NCBI RefSeq assembly: GCF_004833285.1
Contig: NZ_STFG01000003.1
Location: 1 to 64,000 of the forward strand
Length of the DNA stretch: 64,000 bases
Origin: Lampropedia puyangensis
GTDB taxonomy: Bacteria; Pseudomonadota; Gammaproteobacteria; Burkholderiales; Burkholderiaceae_C
Reading direction: 5' to 3'
Shown here: positions 17,756 through 27,477 of the stretch, in pieces
Position numbering within the stretch: position 1 is the first letter of the stretch
Layout of the letters: each line of letters opens with the position of its first letter
Program-made: the position numbers and the translations under genes
The notes under the pieces: model-generated
What the model saw: the letters and a program-made list of their open reading frames with translations, nothing else
Told to the model about the DNA's origin: nothing
Databases searched by the model: none

Positions 17756-20700
17756 ATGCGACTGATTTCTTCTCCAGCTAGGGGCGCGGTCAAATCATGG
17801 GCTCTTGCACTGATTGGTACGGCTATGATGGCCAGCGCCAGTAGTGCGATAGCACAAACCGCTCCAAAACCCGTTTTCGACATAGAAACTCAGCCAGGAA
17901 GCCAGCTTCTTGGTGAGTCCTTTTGTTACAACACCACGATTAACAATCAGGGTGGCGCGGACACAGGGTATGGCCCTTATGTATTGGTAGAAGTGCCCAA
18001 GGGGCTGACGCTGGACAGCGCCAGCATTTTTGAGCAGGCAGCAGCTCCTGTGAATTTACAGAGCATCAGCCCAAACAATACGCCCGTAGGCCATGTCGTC
18101 GATCCTTGGTCTGGTCAAGACTTTGATGTCGCAAACGGCTCGACGGTATACCGCATTGTCTACCCCGTTGGCTCAGTCGTGGCGGGTGGACCCGATTTGG
18201 AAATGCAGGTCTGCGGCACGATCGCAAGCGATGCACTGTTAGGCGTCCCACTCACAATCGAACACACGCCAATCTACCGCTATGGGGATGAGGCCACTGG
18301 CAACACACCAATCACAGGTGATGTGGCGACGGCGCAAGTCGTGCCTTCAGTCATGGTGCTCACCAAGAGCCATTCCGCACCAGAAAATGAACGCACCCCA
18401 GGCCCAAGCTGGGACTTCGACTATATTCTGACCGCCAACATTGCCAACGGTGCGGCCGTCAGTGGCATCACATTCAGCGATGTATTGCCCAGCTCATTCC
18501 AATACGTCGAGCATGCCATCACCGGTGGCGGCAATTGCAGCATTACGGCAACCCCGAGCTCATCAACACCAGGAGGAACACTGACTGTCTCCTGCCCAGG
18601 CCAGGTCACAGGCACCAGTGCCACCGATGATATACAAGTGCGCATTACCGGCCACCTCATCCAGCCTGAAGCGATTGCCCAGTGCACAACAACCTCTGTT
18701 GAAAATCGCGCAACTTTGGATGGAGCCTTCCGCAGCCAGTCCCTGCCACAACAAAATGCCGATGCCCGTTTGCTGACCGGCAAACATGTAGCGCTGCAGA
18801 AATCAGCAAGTACCACACAGGTAAATCCTGGCCAAGAGTTGACTTACACCATCAACGGCCAAGTCACAGACTACAGCGATGCAACAGGTCTGATCATCAC
18901 CGACATCCTGGACGATGGGTTGGAATACATTGAAACACTCCAAAACGATGCCGAAGCTGAAGTCAGTTACAACCCAAGCACCCGTACCATTTCGTTTGAC
19001 CTGAGCAGTAAAACTCTGCCCAAAGGCCAAGCCTTCACTTTGACCTATAGAGCCAAAGTAGCCCAGTATTACAGCAATGGTCAACCCGTGCTGGCCAATG
19101 ACACTCTGGAAAACCGCCTGAGTTCAACCTACGCGCTAACCAATCCTGGATCAGCTGTTTCTTGCAATGAAGACAGTGCCGCTTCCGTGATGGTGACGCC
19201 TGTGACCATCAGCAAAACAGTCACAAACCCAAAACCCAGTGGTTTTTTGCCGGGAGACACCGTCACATACCGATTGAAAATGGACATTGCAGCCGGTTCG
19301 ACTAAAGATGTCGTCATGACCGACTACTTGCCCTTGCCCGTATTCCGTGTCGCTGATATTTCTATTGCCAACGACGTCAAAGTCATCTCTCAACCCGCTG
19401 GCAGCCCTGCCCCAACCATCACACCGGATGCAGCCACGAATTCACTGCGTTTGACCTGGCCTCAAATCACATCGCAAACAGCCTCGACCATCGTAGTCGA
19501 GATTGACGCAAAAGTTACCAGTTCCCCTTTTGCCGATGAACTGCACTTAACCAATTTGTTCCAGGCCAGTACCGAGAACACAAAAGATCTGAGCGAACTG
19601 GAACTCAAACCAGACCAAGTGGGTGTAACCGCACGCGCACCGTTGCTGACGTTGGATAAAACCATTACCAATGCCCCCGGCAATACAGGCTGGGAAGCTG
19701 GCAATACCGTGAACTACAAAATCACCATGGCCAATACGGGTGGCAGCACCGCATACCAGATTCGCCTCACGGACGACTGGGCTCAGGTTGCCGGTTTAAC
19801 TAATTGTGGTGGGCCAACACCATCTGTACCAACCAGCCTGGCAGCTAACGCTTCCGTTGATTTACTTTACACCTGTACCATTGCAGACAGCGTCAGCCCT
19901 GATGCAGTCGTTACCAACAACGCCTCTGTTCTGTACAAATCGGTCGATAGCACCACCGCACCAGACTACCCTAACGTAAAAGATTCGGCCAGTCTGAGGA
20001 TTGCCAACCTTGTTTTGACAAAATCCATCAAAGCAACATCAGAGGCCCATACGGGCGGAACCGATGTCGCCATCGGTGAAGTGGTGCGTTACCGTTTAGA
20101 GGTCCATGTCCCCCGTAGTACCATGAATACCTTGGTGCTGGCAGATGCCTTGCATGGAGGCCTGAAATTCCAACCCGGCACAGCGCAATGGGGCTTTAAC
20201 AGCGCAACGGGCCAATCAATCGCCCCGACCGTAAGTGGGCAAACGCTGACATTCACGTTTGGCGGTACTGGTATGGCAATGCCAGACACCACACAAGATG
20301 CAACCGACCAAACTTTGTGGGTCGAATTTGATGCCTTGGTACTCAACAAAAATACGAATAATGCATCGGCAAATAGCAATGGCAATGAACGCCAAAATCT
20401 GTTTTCCGCCAGCATCAATGGTGGTACAGCGCGCGATTCAAATAATGCCCCAATCACCATACGAGAGCCTGGAGTTACTGCAGAGAAAACAATCGCACCG
20501 AATAGCAGCCGCCAAGCCGGTGATGAGGTGACCTATACGATTAAAGTCACCAATTCCGCAGGGCGAGCAACGGCATTTGATGTGGTGCTAAGCGACAAAG
20601 TCCCTCCTGAGCTTGAATTGGTCCCCGGAACAATCAAGTTGCATTTACCAAGCGGGCCTGTGCAAGACATTGCAGACCCGATAACACCTGGGGCGTCTTT

Positions 20701-23700
20701 TGAAGGTTTAGTTCCTGTACTGCAAGCAAGCCAAACTGCGCAATTGACCTTCAAAGCCAAATTGCCGCAAAACATTGCGCCCGGCACTACTGTGCGCAAC
20801 ACAGCCCAAACCCATTGGACCAGCCTTCCTGGCCCGAAAGGCAGTGGCCCTGCCAATGGGGTTTCAGCTACGCCAGGCGCCACCGACGCACCAGACGGCG
20901 AGCGTTTATACACGCAAACCCCCTTCGCCGACCTGAAGGTTACCCCTGTAGACCTGACAAAAACCGTCTCTAGCTCTTCAGAAGAGCACACCACGGGAAG
21001 CAACATGGCCATTGGTGAAACAGCGACTTACACCATCGTGGCGCAGGTTCCCTACGGAACAACCCCGTCAATGAAGCTCAAGGATGTCTTTTCCGATGTT
21101 GGCTCGATGCAGATTCTCTCTGCCAGCGTGAAGTCCATAGGCGCCAACTTGACTGTTGGCACGCCAAATCCACAAGAGGTCATCTCTCCCTCAAAACACG
21201 AAGTTGAATTGGATTTTGGTTCAGTGGTCAGTCGCCTCCCAGCAGAAACAGGCAACACTGACCCTATGGCTAATGCGATCACGGTAGAAGTACAGGCGCG
21301 CTTGCAGGACATTCCTACCAACACAAATGGCAGAGAAATTACCAATACAGTCTCCGCGACATATGGTGGCACCCAACCAGCAACGCGACACGCCACAATC
21401 ACTGTAGTGGAACCCCAACTGCGCATCAGCAAAGAAGCTGACAAACAGGTTGGTGTGGCTGGTGATTTGTTCACATACACCGTTACCGTTGCCCATACGT
21501 CCGCATCAACGGCCGATGCCACCATGTTGGTTTTTAAGGACGAACTGCCAAGCCAATTGGTTTTCGAACCCAATAGCCTGAAGGTGCTCTCAGGCCCTGC
21601 ACCAACCGCATTAACATCCACCAGCAATACGATGGAGGTCACGTTTGCCGCCCTGCCCTTGAGTTCTAGGCCAAATGCCCCCATCACAATTAGCTACCAG
21701 GCCCGTTTAATCGACACGATTGAAACGGGGCGTAAGGTAACCAATACGGCCCATATTGACTGGAACTCTCTGACCGATCCTACCGCTCCTGAAAACGGCG
21801 GTCAGAACCGCAAATACAACGAAAGCAATAGCCAGACGATCACGGTTAGCTCGCCAGGTGTGACCAAACAGGTCTTATCAACCAGCGAAGCTTCGACGGT
21901 CGAAACCCCCAATGTCTTGCTCACGACCGGGGAACAGGTAACCTACCGCATGGTGGCTTCCCTGCCTGCAGGGACTACCCCGTCGGCCTCGTTCAAGGAC
22001 GTCTTGCCCGCCACCGTTGACTTAGGTGTTATATCAAGCCGGATTGTGAGTATTGGAAGCAATTTGACTGGGGCCAACCTGCCTGCGGTGGGTACAGAAG
22101 GCGTCGTGAATGGCAACACCATCAGTTGGGATCTGGGCACTATTGAAAACCCGCCTGGCCCCAATCTGGAAACAGCCGCCTCTCAAATCGAGTTTGAAGT
22201 CGTTGCCGTAGTCAAAAACAGCTCTACAAACCTAGGCGCTACGCCAGGCAACAACCAAACCAACCAGGCCGTATTGACATTCAGCAATGTCAATGACCCC
22301 AATGCGGCACCAATTGAAATCAGCGCTAGCGCCCATGTGCGCGTTGTGCATCCTGAATTGGAAGTCAGCAAAACCATCGTCGCCCCATCAGCCGCAGCCA
22401 ATACCCTGCCGCTTCTTGAGGCAGGCGAGGAAGTGCACTACCAGATCACCATCAGTCATAGAGCAAACTCATCAGCGAGCGCACAGTCTATTGCCGTGAA
22501 GGACACGCTGCCTGACGCACTGGAGTGGATCGGCTTGGATGCTACATCCACATCGTGCGGTACCCACACCATCACGGGCACGCCAGACGCCAGCGACAAC
22601 CGATTGATTGACTTTGATTTGAGCACGTTGGCATTGGGCGAAAGCTGCACCATTGTTTACCGCACACGTGTCGTCAACAGTGCGCTCGCAGGGCATGCCT
22701 ATACCAATACCGCATCCATCGGTTGGAACAGCCTGGCCGACCCAAGCACGGACCCAACCAACAACTACAGCCAATCAGATGATGCGTCAAGCCGCTTCCT
22801 GATCAACGGCCCGGCAGCCTTGATCAAAGAAGTGGTCGAAACCAGCCTGCCTGACACACGCCGCAGCAGCCACCAACCAGGCATGGAAGATCTGGCCATT
22901 GGTGAAACGGCCACCTATTACCTGACAGTTCTGCCACCAAAAGGAACTACTTTAAGTGCGGTACTCAAAGACGAAATGCCACGCAACGCCAATGGCGACT
23001 TAGCGATGCAGATCATCAGTGCACGTGTATTGAGTCAGGGCAAGGCCATCCGTTTGACGCCTGCCCCGGCCATCACCAAGGCCAACGATGGAAGCAACGT
23101 GGAAATTCAACTGGGCACGATTGAGAATGATTACAGCGAACCCGACTCTGAAGGCCTGATCGTCATCGAAGTCATCGGTGTAGTGCTTGACACCCCGGAG
23201 AATAAAGATGGCACCATTTTGAAAAACAATGCCACATTGCATTTTGATGATGGAACCCCTGATGGCCAATCACTCACGGCTGAAGCCGAAGTGGCTTTGG
23301 TAGAGCCTACCCTTGGCTTGAACAAAACCATGGTCTATAGCACCACAGCAAGCGCCAGCGGTGTAGTGACTGTGACCATGAAGGCCGACAACACAGGCAC
23401 AGGCCCTGCATACGCCTTTACAGTTGAAGACACCCTGTCTGCACAGGACTGGTTGCTCGACACCATTGAACTGCGTGATAAACCTGATGGATATGCGATC
23501 TCCATCGTTGAAGGACCACAGGCAAATGAGAAAACCGTAGTCTTGCGACGCGCAGCAGGCTCTGAAGCCAAGGCGTTGTTGCCAGGCGAGTCCATCACAG
23601 CCACTTTCGATGTACAAATGAAGATGCCTGCGGTGAACAACCCAGTCATGAACCACATTGACCTCAAGGCGCCCACCTCTGTGCCTGGTACGCCTAGCGA

Positions 23701-25492
23701 CCCCAAGCACCAACGTACCTATGGTGACGAAGAGGCTGTTGCCAGCTTGCCCGTACCCGTCTTGAGCATGAGCAAAGTGGCCACAATACCCGGAGGCAAA
23801 ACCAATGCTGAAGCTGGTGATACCCTCGAGTACACACTGACCGTGAGCAACAAAGGCCAAGGCGCCGCCACCAATGTGCTCGTCACCGATTCATTGGCTG
23901 ATGCCAATCTGACTTTGGTTGCAGGCTCTGTCTCGGCATCACAAGGCACCGTGACTACTGGCAATGCAACGGATGCCAGCACTATTGAGGTCCAGTTAGG
24001 CAGCATTGCTGCCAACGCTAGCGCAACCATCACATTCAACGCCAAAGTGCCACGCCCACTGGGGGCCACAGTGACTGCGGTGCAAAACCAAGCGGTTGTG
24101 CGCTCCACTGAGCAACCCAACACCTTGAGTGATGACCCCAGCACGACTGCTACACCAAACGATCCGACCATCGTTGCGATTGCAGCCCAGCCTAATTTGC
24201 AAGTACGCAAATCAGGTCCGCAGCAAATCGAAACGGGGGCCTCGCTGGTTTATACCTTGGAGTACGCCAACGTAGGTGACCGCGACGCAGTGGACGTAAT
24301 CCTCACGGAAACAGTACCTGCCCATACAAGGTTTAATTCAGCCGCCTCCGATCCGAACTGGGCTTGTACGAATGCAGACGAAGCTGGTGCCACTTGTACG
24401 CTGACACTTGGTGCTGTAGCGGGTGGTTTTGCAACGCCATATGGGCAAGGTCAAGTCACGTTCGCAGTCAATGTGGACAGCACCGTACCAGCAGGCACTA
24501 CGCTGATTGCCAATACTGCAACGATTAGCACGACCAGCACAGATCCTCTGCAGGTCGATAGCGACTCCACCGACAACTCAGATAATTGGGATGTTCCATT
24601 GGGTAGCGGAACAGGCCCAGACCTGTACATTCACAAAAGCACCAGCGCCACCACGCTGACACCAGGCGCTGTAGCCGTATACCGAATTGATTACGGCAAT
24701 CAGGGCAACCGTGGGGCCACTGGCGTAGTACTTACTGAAACGGTGCCTGAAAACACCAGTTTTGAACCGAGCCAATCGGACAGTAACTGGGTGTGTGCCA
24801 ACGGTGGTGGCGCAGGTCAAGTCTGTACATTGGCGTTACAAAGCTCCATTGAAGTGCAGAAACCAGACAGCGTGGAATTTGCTGTGCGCCTTGACAATCC
24901 ATTGCCGCTTGATGTGACTGACATAGCCAATACCGTGACCATCGACGATGACCATAACAATGGCCCAGATCTTGATCCGTCTAATAACTCCAGCACGGAA
25001 ACAACACCTGTAGTGATTGACACGGCGTTGCGTATCACCAAAGTGCAAACCAGCGGTGTGAACCCTGTGCGTACGCCCAACGTTGAGCTGGGCTACACCA
25101 TCACAGTCGAAAACACCGGCAACATCAGCCACACGAATGTAGTGGTAACAGACACCTTGCCTGATAGTAGTGACGGAACACCGCAGCTGGTCGGCCCGCA
25201 AGAATCCATCAACGCCAACGGCATCTTGGATATTGGTGAAACTTGGACATACACCATCGGCTACACCGTCACAGCTGATGACTTCAACCTTGGTGAACCC
25301 TTGGTGAACGTAGCCAGCGTCGTGACCACACAAAGTCCTGTACCGCAAGAGAGTTCGGCCACCACACCGATCGTCAAGTACGCAGAACCTGTGCCCACCA
25401 ATGCTCCTTGGGCATTGCTAGCCATGGTCCTGATGGTATTGGCAGCAGGCTGCTATTGCAGCCCCATTGGCAGAAGCAGCATTCGCCGATAA
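17756..25492 (+). CDS. Giant exported DUF11-repeat surface protein
   Basis: 2578 residues from ATG 17756 (a TTG at 17735 is also in frame). A Sec signal ending near SSAIAQTAP is followed by an N-terminal region and about 16 tandem DUF11-like beta modules of 130-165 residues. They begin near residues 198, 344, 482, 631, 752, 907, 1065, 1222, 1369, 1535, 1688, 1853, 2003, 2148, 2290 and 2425. Each opens with a hydrophobic-x-K motif (VLTKS, LQKS, ISKT, LDKT) and most close with an NTA- or NxA-like end, which would suit Lys-Asn isopeptide bonds. The C-terminus VPTNAPWALLAMVLMVLAAG plus a basic tail resembles IPTL-CTERM-type sorting anchors. It is probably a cell-surface stalk or adhesin. Monocistronic, with a strong terminator after it. 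Confidence 0.85.
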   Translation: MRLISSPARGAVKSWALALIGTAMMASASSAIAQTAPKPVFDIETQPGSQLLGESFCYNTTINNQGGADTGYGPYVLVEVPKGLTLDSASIFEQAAAPVNLQSISPNNTPVGHVVDPWSGQDFDVANGSTVYRIVYPVGSVVAGGPDLEMQVCGTIASDALLGVPLTIEHTPIYRYGDEATGNTPITGDVATAQVVPSVMVLTKSHSAPENERTPGPSWDFDYILTANIANGAAVSGITFSDVLPSSFQYVEHAITGGGNCSITATPSSSTPGGTLTVSCPGQVTGTSATDDIQVRITGHLIQPEAIAQCTTTSVENRATLDGAFRSQSLPQQNADARLLTGKHVALQKSASTTQVNPGQELTYTINGQVTDYSDATGLIITDILDDGLEYIETLQNDAEAEVSYNPSTRTISFDLSSKTLPKGQAFTLTYRAKVAQYYSNGQPVLANDTLENRLSSTYALTNPGSAVSCNEDSAASVMVTPVTISKTVTNPKPSGFLPGDTVTYRLKMDIAAGSTKDVVMTDYLPLPVFRVADISIANDVKVISQPAGSPAPTITPDAATNSLRLTWPQITSQTASTIVVEIDAKVTSSPFADELHLTNLFQASTENTKDLSELELKPDQVGVTARAPLLTLDKTITNAPGNTGWEAGNTVNYKITMANTGGSTAYQIRLTDDWAQVAGLTNCGGPTPSVPTSLAANASVDLLYTCTIADSVSPDAVVTNNASVLYKSVDSTTAPDYPNVKDSASLRIANLVLTKSIKATSEAHTGGTDVAIGEVVRYRLEVHVPRSTMNTLVLADALHGGLKFQPGTAQWGFNSATGQSIAPTVSGQTLTFTFGGTGMAMPDTTQDATDQTLWVEFDALVLNKNTNNASANSNGNERQNLFSASINGGTARDSNNAPITIREPGVTAEKTIAPNSSRQAGDEVTYTIKVTNSAGRATAFDVVLSDKVPPELELVPGTIKLHLPSGPVQDIADPITPGASFEGLVPVLQASQTAQLTFKAKLPQNIAPGTTVRNTAQTHWTSLPGPKGSGPANGVSATPGATDAPDGERLYTQTPFADLKVTPVDLTKTVSSSSEEHTTGSNMAIGETATYTIVAQVPYGTTPSMKLKDVFSDVGSMQILSASVKSIGANLTVGTPNPQEVISPSKHEVELDFGSVVSRLPAETGNTDPMANAITVEVQARLQDIPTNTNGREITNTVSATYGGTQPATRHATITVVEPQLRISKEADKQVGVAGDLFTYTVTVAHTSASTADATMLVFKDELPSQLVFEPNSLKVLSGPAPTALTSTSNTMEVTFAALPLSSRPNAPITISYQARLIDTIETGRKVTNTAHIDWNSLTDPTAPENGGQNRKYNESNSQTITVSSPGVTKQVLSTSEASTVETPNVLLTTGEQVTYRMVASLPAGTTPSASFKDVLPATVDLGVISSRIVSIGSNLTGANLPAVGTEGVVNGNTISWDLGTIENPPGPNLETAASQIEFEVVAVVKNSSTNLGATPGNNQTNQAVLTFSNVNDPNAAPIEISASAHVRVVHPELEVSKTIVAPSAAANTLPLLEAGEEVHYQITISHRANSSASAQSIAVKDTLPDALEWIGLDATSTSCGTHTITGTPDASDNRLIDFDLSTLALGESCTIVYRTRVVNSALAGHAYTNTASIGWNSLADPSTDPTNNYSQSDDASSRFLINGPAALIKEVVETSLPDTRRSSHQPGMEDLAIGETATYYLTVLPPKGTTLSAVLKDEMPRNANGDLAMQIISARVLSQGKAIRLTPAPAITKANDGSNVEIQLGTIENDYSEPDSEGLIVIEVIGVVLDTPENKDGTILKNNATLHFDDGTPDGQSLTAEAEVALVEPTLGLNKTMVYSTTASASGVVTVTMKADNTGTGPAYAFTVEDTLSAQDWLLDTIELRDKPDGYAISIVEGPQANEKTVVLRRAAGSEAKALLPGESITATFDVQMKMPAVNNPVMNHIDLKAPTSVPGTPSDPKHQRTYGDEEAVASLPVPVLSMSKVATIPGGKTNAEAGDTLEYTLTVSNKGQGAATNVLVTDSLADANLTLVAGSVSASQGTVTTGNATDASTIEVQLGSIAANASATITFNAKVPRPLGATVTAVQNQAVVRSTEQPNTLSDDPSTTATPNDPTIVAIAAQPNLQVRKSGPQQIETGASLVYTLEYANVGDRDAVDVILTETVPAHTRFNSAASDPNWACTNADEAGATCTLTLGAVAGGFATPYGQGQVTFAVNVDSTVPAGTTLIANTATISTTSTDPLQVDSDSTDNSDNWDVPLGSGTGPDLYIHKSTSATTLTPGAVAVYRIDYGNQGNRGATGVVLTETVPENTSFEPSQSDSNWVCANGGGAGQVCTLALQSSIEVQKPDSVEFAVRLDNPLPLDVTDIANTVTIDDDHNNGPDLDPSNNSSTETTPVVIDTALRITKVQTSGVNPVRTPNVELGYTITVENTGNISHTNVVVTDTLPDSSDGTPQLVGPQESINANGILDIGETWTYTIGYTVTADDFNLGEPLVNVASVVTTQSPVPQESSATTPIVKYAEPVPTNAPWALLAMVLMVLAAGCYCSPIGRSSIRR

Positions 25493-25526
25493 ATAACGGA
25501 CCGCACTAGCGGAGCACCATGCAATC

Positions 25527-25563
25527 AGCCCCGACAGGCTCTTCTGTCGGGGCTGTTTTTTTT
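25527..25563 (+). terminator. Strong intrinsic terminator after the giant gene
   Basis: AGCCCCGACAG and CTGTCGGGGCT form a perfect 11-bp GC-rich stem with a six-base loop, followed by G and eight T. Confidence 0.95.
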
Positions 25564-25797
25564 ACAGCTCCATACACCGTACAACCAATACACATCGCAA
25601 AAATCCAGCACCGCGCTAAGGCACAATGCACGCTGGTGCTTACTAAAAAATGCTGATTTCCTGTACTCTCGGCACGCCTTAATGGGCCACACCAATAGCG
25701 CCAACCAACGCGCCATTTCAGATTCACAGTACAAATGCCCTCAAGAAATGTCAGCGCAACAGAGCTTTACAGCGTTGTCGCTATGCCCTCCACAATC

Positions 25798-25868
25798 AAA
25801 GATTGACAGAACGCATAACACCCCTGTTTGCTCTCACCAGCTAGAAAAACGTGCTGATGTCAATCTTT
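25798..25868 (+). promoter_or_regulatory. Long-range 11-bp inverted repeat before the permease gene
   Basis: AAAGATTGACA (25798-25808) and TGTCAATCTTT (25858-25868) are exact inverted repeats 49 bases apart, ending 18 bases before the permease ATG. They could form a leader RNA stem that masks translation, or paired operator half-sites. I looked for a lysine riboswitch core in this leader and did not find one. Confidence 0.4.
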
Positions 25869-25886
25869 CTGTATGAAAAAACGCCT

Positions 25887-27362
25887 ATGAGCGAAACCCC
25901 AACAACACCCAAAAACGGTGGTCTGCACCGTTCCCTCAAAGCACGCCACATGTCAATGATTGCCATTGGCGGCTCCATTGGCACTGGGCTGTTTGTGGCC
26001 TCAGGCGCCACCATCTCACAAGCGGGCCCGGGCGGTGCCTTGCTGGCCTACGTCATCGTGGGCCTGATGGTCTATTTCTTGATGACCAGCTTAGGGGAGA
26101 TGGCATCACACCTACCCGTATCAGGCTCCTTTGCCACCTACGGCGCCAAATACGTTGACGAAGGTTTCGGCTTCGCCTTGGGATGGAACTATTGGTACAA
26201 CTGGGCCGTGACCATTGCGGTGGACTTGGTCGCCGCCCAGTTGGTCATGGCCTACTGGTTTCCCGAAATCAACGGATTGCTCTGGAGCGCACTGTTTCTG
26301 GCTTTGATGTTTGGCCTCAATGCCTTAAGCGCCAAAGGGTTTGGTGAATCGGAATTTTGGTTTGCCGCCATCAAAGTCACTACCGTACTGGTATTCATTG
26401 GCATTGGCTTACTCATGGTGTTTGGCATCATCACCGGAGGGGCACCAGAGGGACTCTGGGGCAACCTCGCCCACTTCACCACTGGCGATGCGCCTTTTGC
26501 TGGCGGTTTCGCTGCGCTGATTGGCGTGGCCATGATCGTGGGCTTCTCGTTCCAAGGCACAGAACTGATCGGCATTGCCGCTGGCGAATCAGAAGATCCA
26601 GCCAGGAATGTGCCGCGCGCCGTGCGCAAAGTGTTTTGGCGCATCCTGCTGTTTTATGTCTTTGCCATTTTGATCATCGGGCTGCTGGTGCCTTACACAG
26701 ACCCGAAATTGCTGCGCAACGACCTGGGTGACATCAGTGTCAGCCCGTTCACTCTTGTTTTTGAGCGTGCAGGCCTGTTAGGCGCTGCCGCTGTGATGAA
26801 TGCAGTGGTACTGACCTCTGTGCTCTCTGCCGGCAACTCAGGCATGTATGCCTCTACCCGCATGCTGTATGCATTGGCCCAGCAAGGTATGGCCCCAAAA
26901 CTATTTGCCCGCGTGAATGCGCGGGGCGTGCCGGTTATGGCCCTGATCGCCACGACGGTGGTGGCTGCTCTGTGCTTTTTTACCAATGTATTCAGTCCCG
27001 AATCCGTCTATATATGGCTGCTTAACCTTTCAGGCATGTGCGGCTTTATCGCCTGGCTAGGCATTGCCATTAGCCACTACCGCTTTCGTCGCGCGTGCGT
27101 AGTGCAAGGGTTTGACACCCATCGATTGCCCTATCGCGCAGCGGCCTTCCCGATTGGCCCAGTCTTTGCATTCACGCTATGTTTGGTCATCACTCTAGGA
27201 CAAAACTACGAAGCTTTTCTGGCTGACACCATTGACTGGAGCGGCGTGATCGCCACCTACATTGGTATTCCTTTGTTTCTCGCTATTTGGTGGGGCTACA
27301 AATTGATCAAAGGCTCACGCATGGTGTCGCTCGCACAAATGGATATCAGTGGGGCGCGGTAG
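25887..27362 (+). CDS. APC-family amino acid permease, LysP-like
   Basis: A 491-residue amino acid/proton symporter of the inner membrane with about 12 hydrophobic segments. Family marks are the opening LHRSLKARHMSMIAIGGSIG followed by TGLFVASG (unwound TM1), SGSFATYGAKYVDEGFGFAL, and the cytoplasmic SFQGTELIGIAAGESEDPARN. These are typical of the LysP/AroP-type AAT group and closest to LysP, so lysine is the likely but unproven substrate. ATG 25887 is chosen (MSETPTTPKNGGLHRSLKAR); the frame is open 12 residues further. No strong ribosome site is visible, which fits the possibility of structured-leader control. Confidence 0.85.
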   Translation: MSETPTTPKNGGLHRSLKARHMSMIAIGGSIGTGLFVASGATISQAGPGGALLAYVIVGLMVYFLMTSLGEMASHLPVSGSFATYGAKYVDEGFGFALGWNYWYNWAVTIAVDLVAAQLVMAYWFPEINGLLWSALFLALMFGLNALSAKGFGESEFWFAAIKVTTVLVFIGIGLLMVFGIITGGAPEGLWGNLAHFTTGDAPFAGGFAALIGVAMIVGFSFQGTELIGIAAGESEDPARNVPRAVRKVFWRILLFYVFAILIIGLLVPYTDPKLLRNDLGDISVSPFTLVFERAGLLGAAAVMNAVVLTSVLSAGNSGMYASTRMLYALAQQGMAPKLFARVNARGVPVMALIATTVVAALCFFTNVFSPESVYIWLLNLSGMCGFIAWLGIAISHYRFRRACVVQGFDTHRLPYRAAAFPIGPVFAFTLCLVITLGQNYEAFLADTIDWSGVIATYIGIPLFLAIWWGYKLIKGSRMVSLAQMDISGAR

Positions 27363-27385
27363 TTGCAACCTCAGCCCGCAGCGCC

Positions 27386-27403
27386 TGTCATGCATGCATG
27401 ACA
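27386..27403. repeat. Perfect 18-bp palindrome between convergent genes
   Basis: TGTCATGCATGCATGACA reads the same on both strands. It lies between the permease gene and the JetD-like gene, which converge. There is no T-tract, so a protein-binding or recombination site is as likely as a terminator. Confidence 0.5.
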
Positions 27404-27477
27404 AATTGGACATGAAGCACAGCAAGTCCGCATAGCCTATGCGCCTAAACAGGCCCTGCACTGACAACTCCAAAGGC

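Noticed and set aside
25564-25886. Lysine riboswitch before the LysP-like gene
   Set aside because: The leader lacks the conserved purine-rich core and multi-helix junction pattern; only the inverted repeat is reported.
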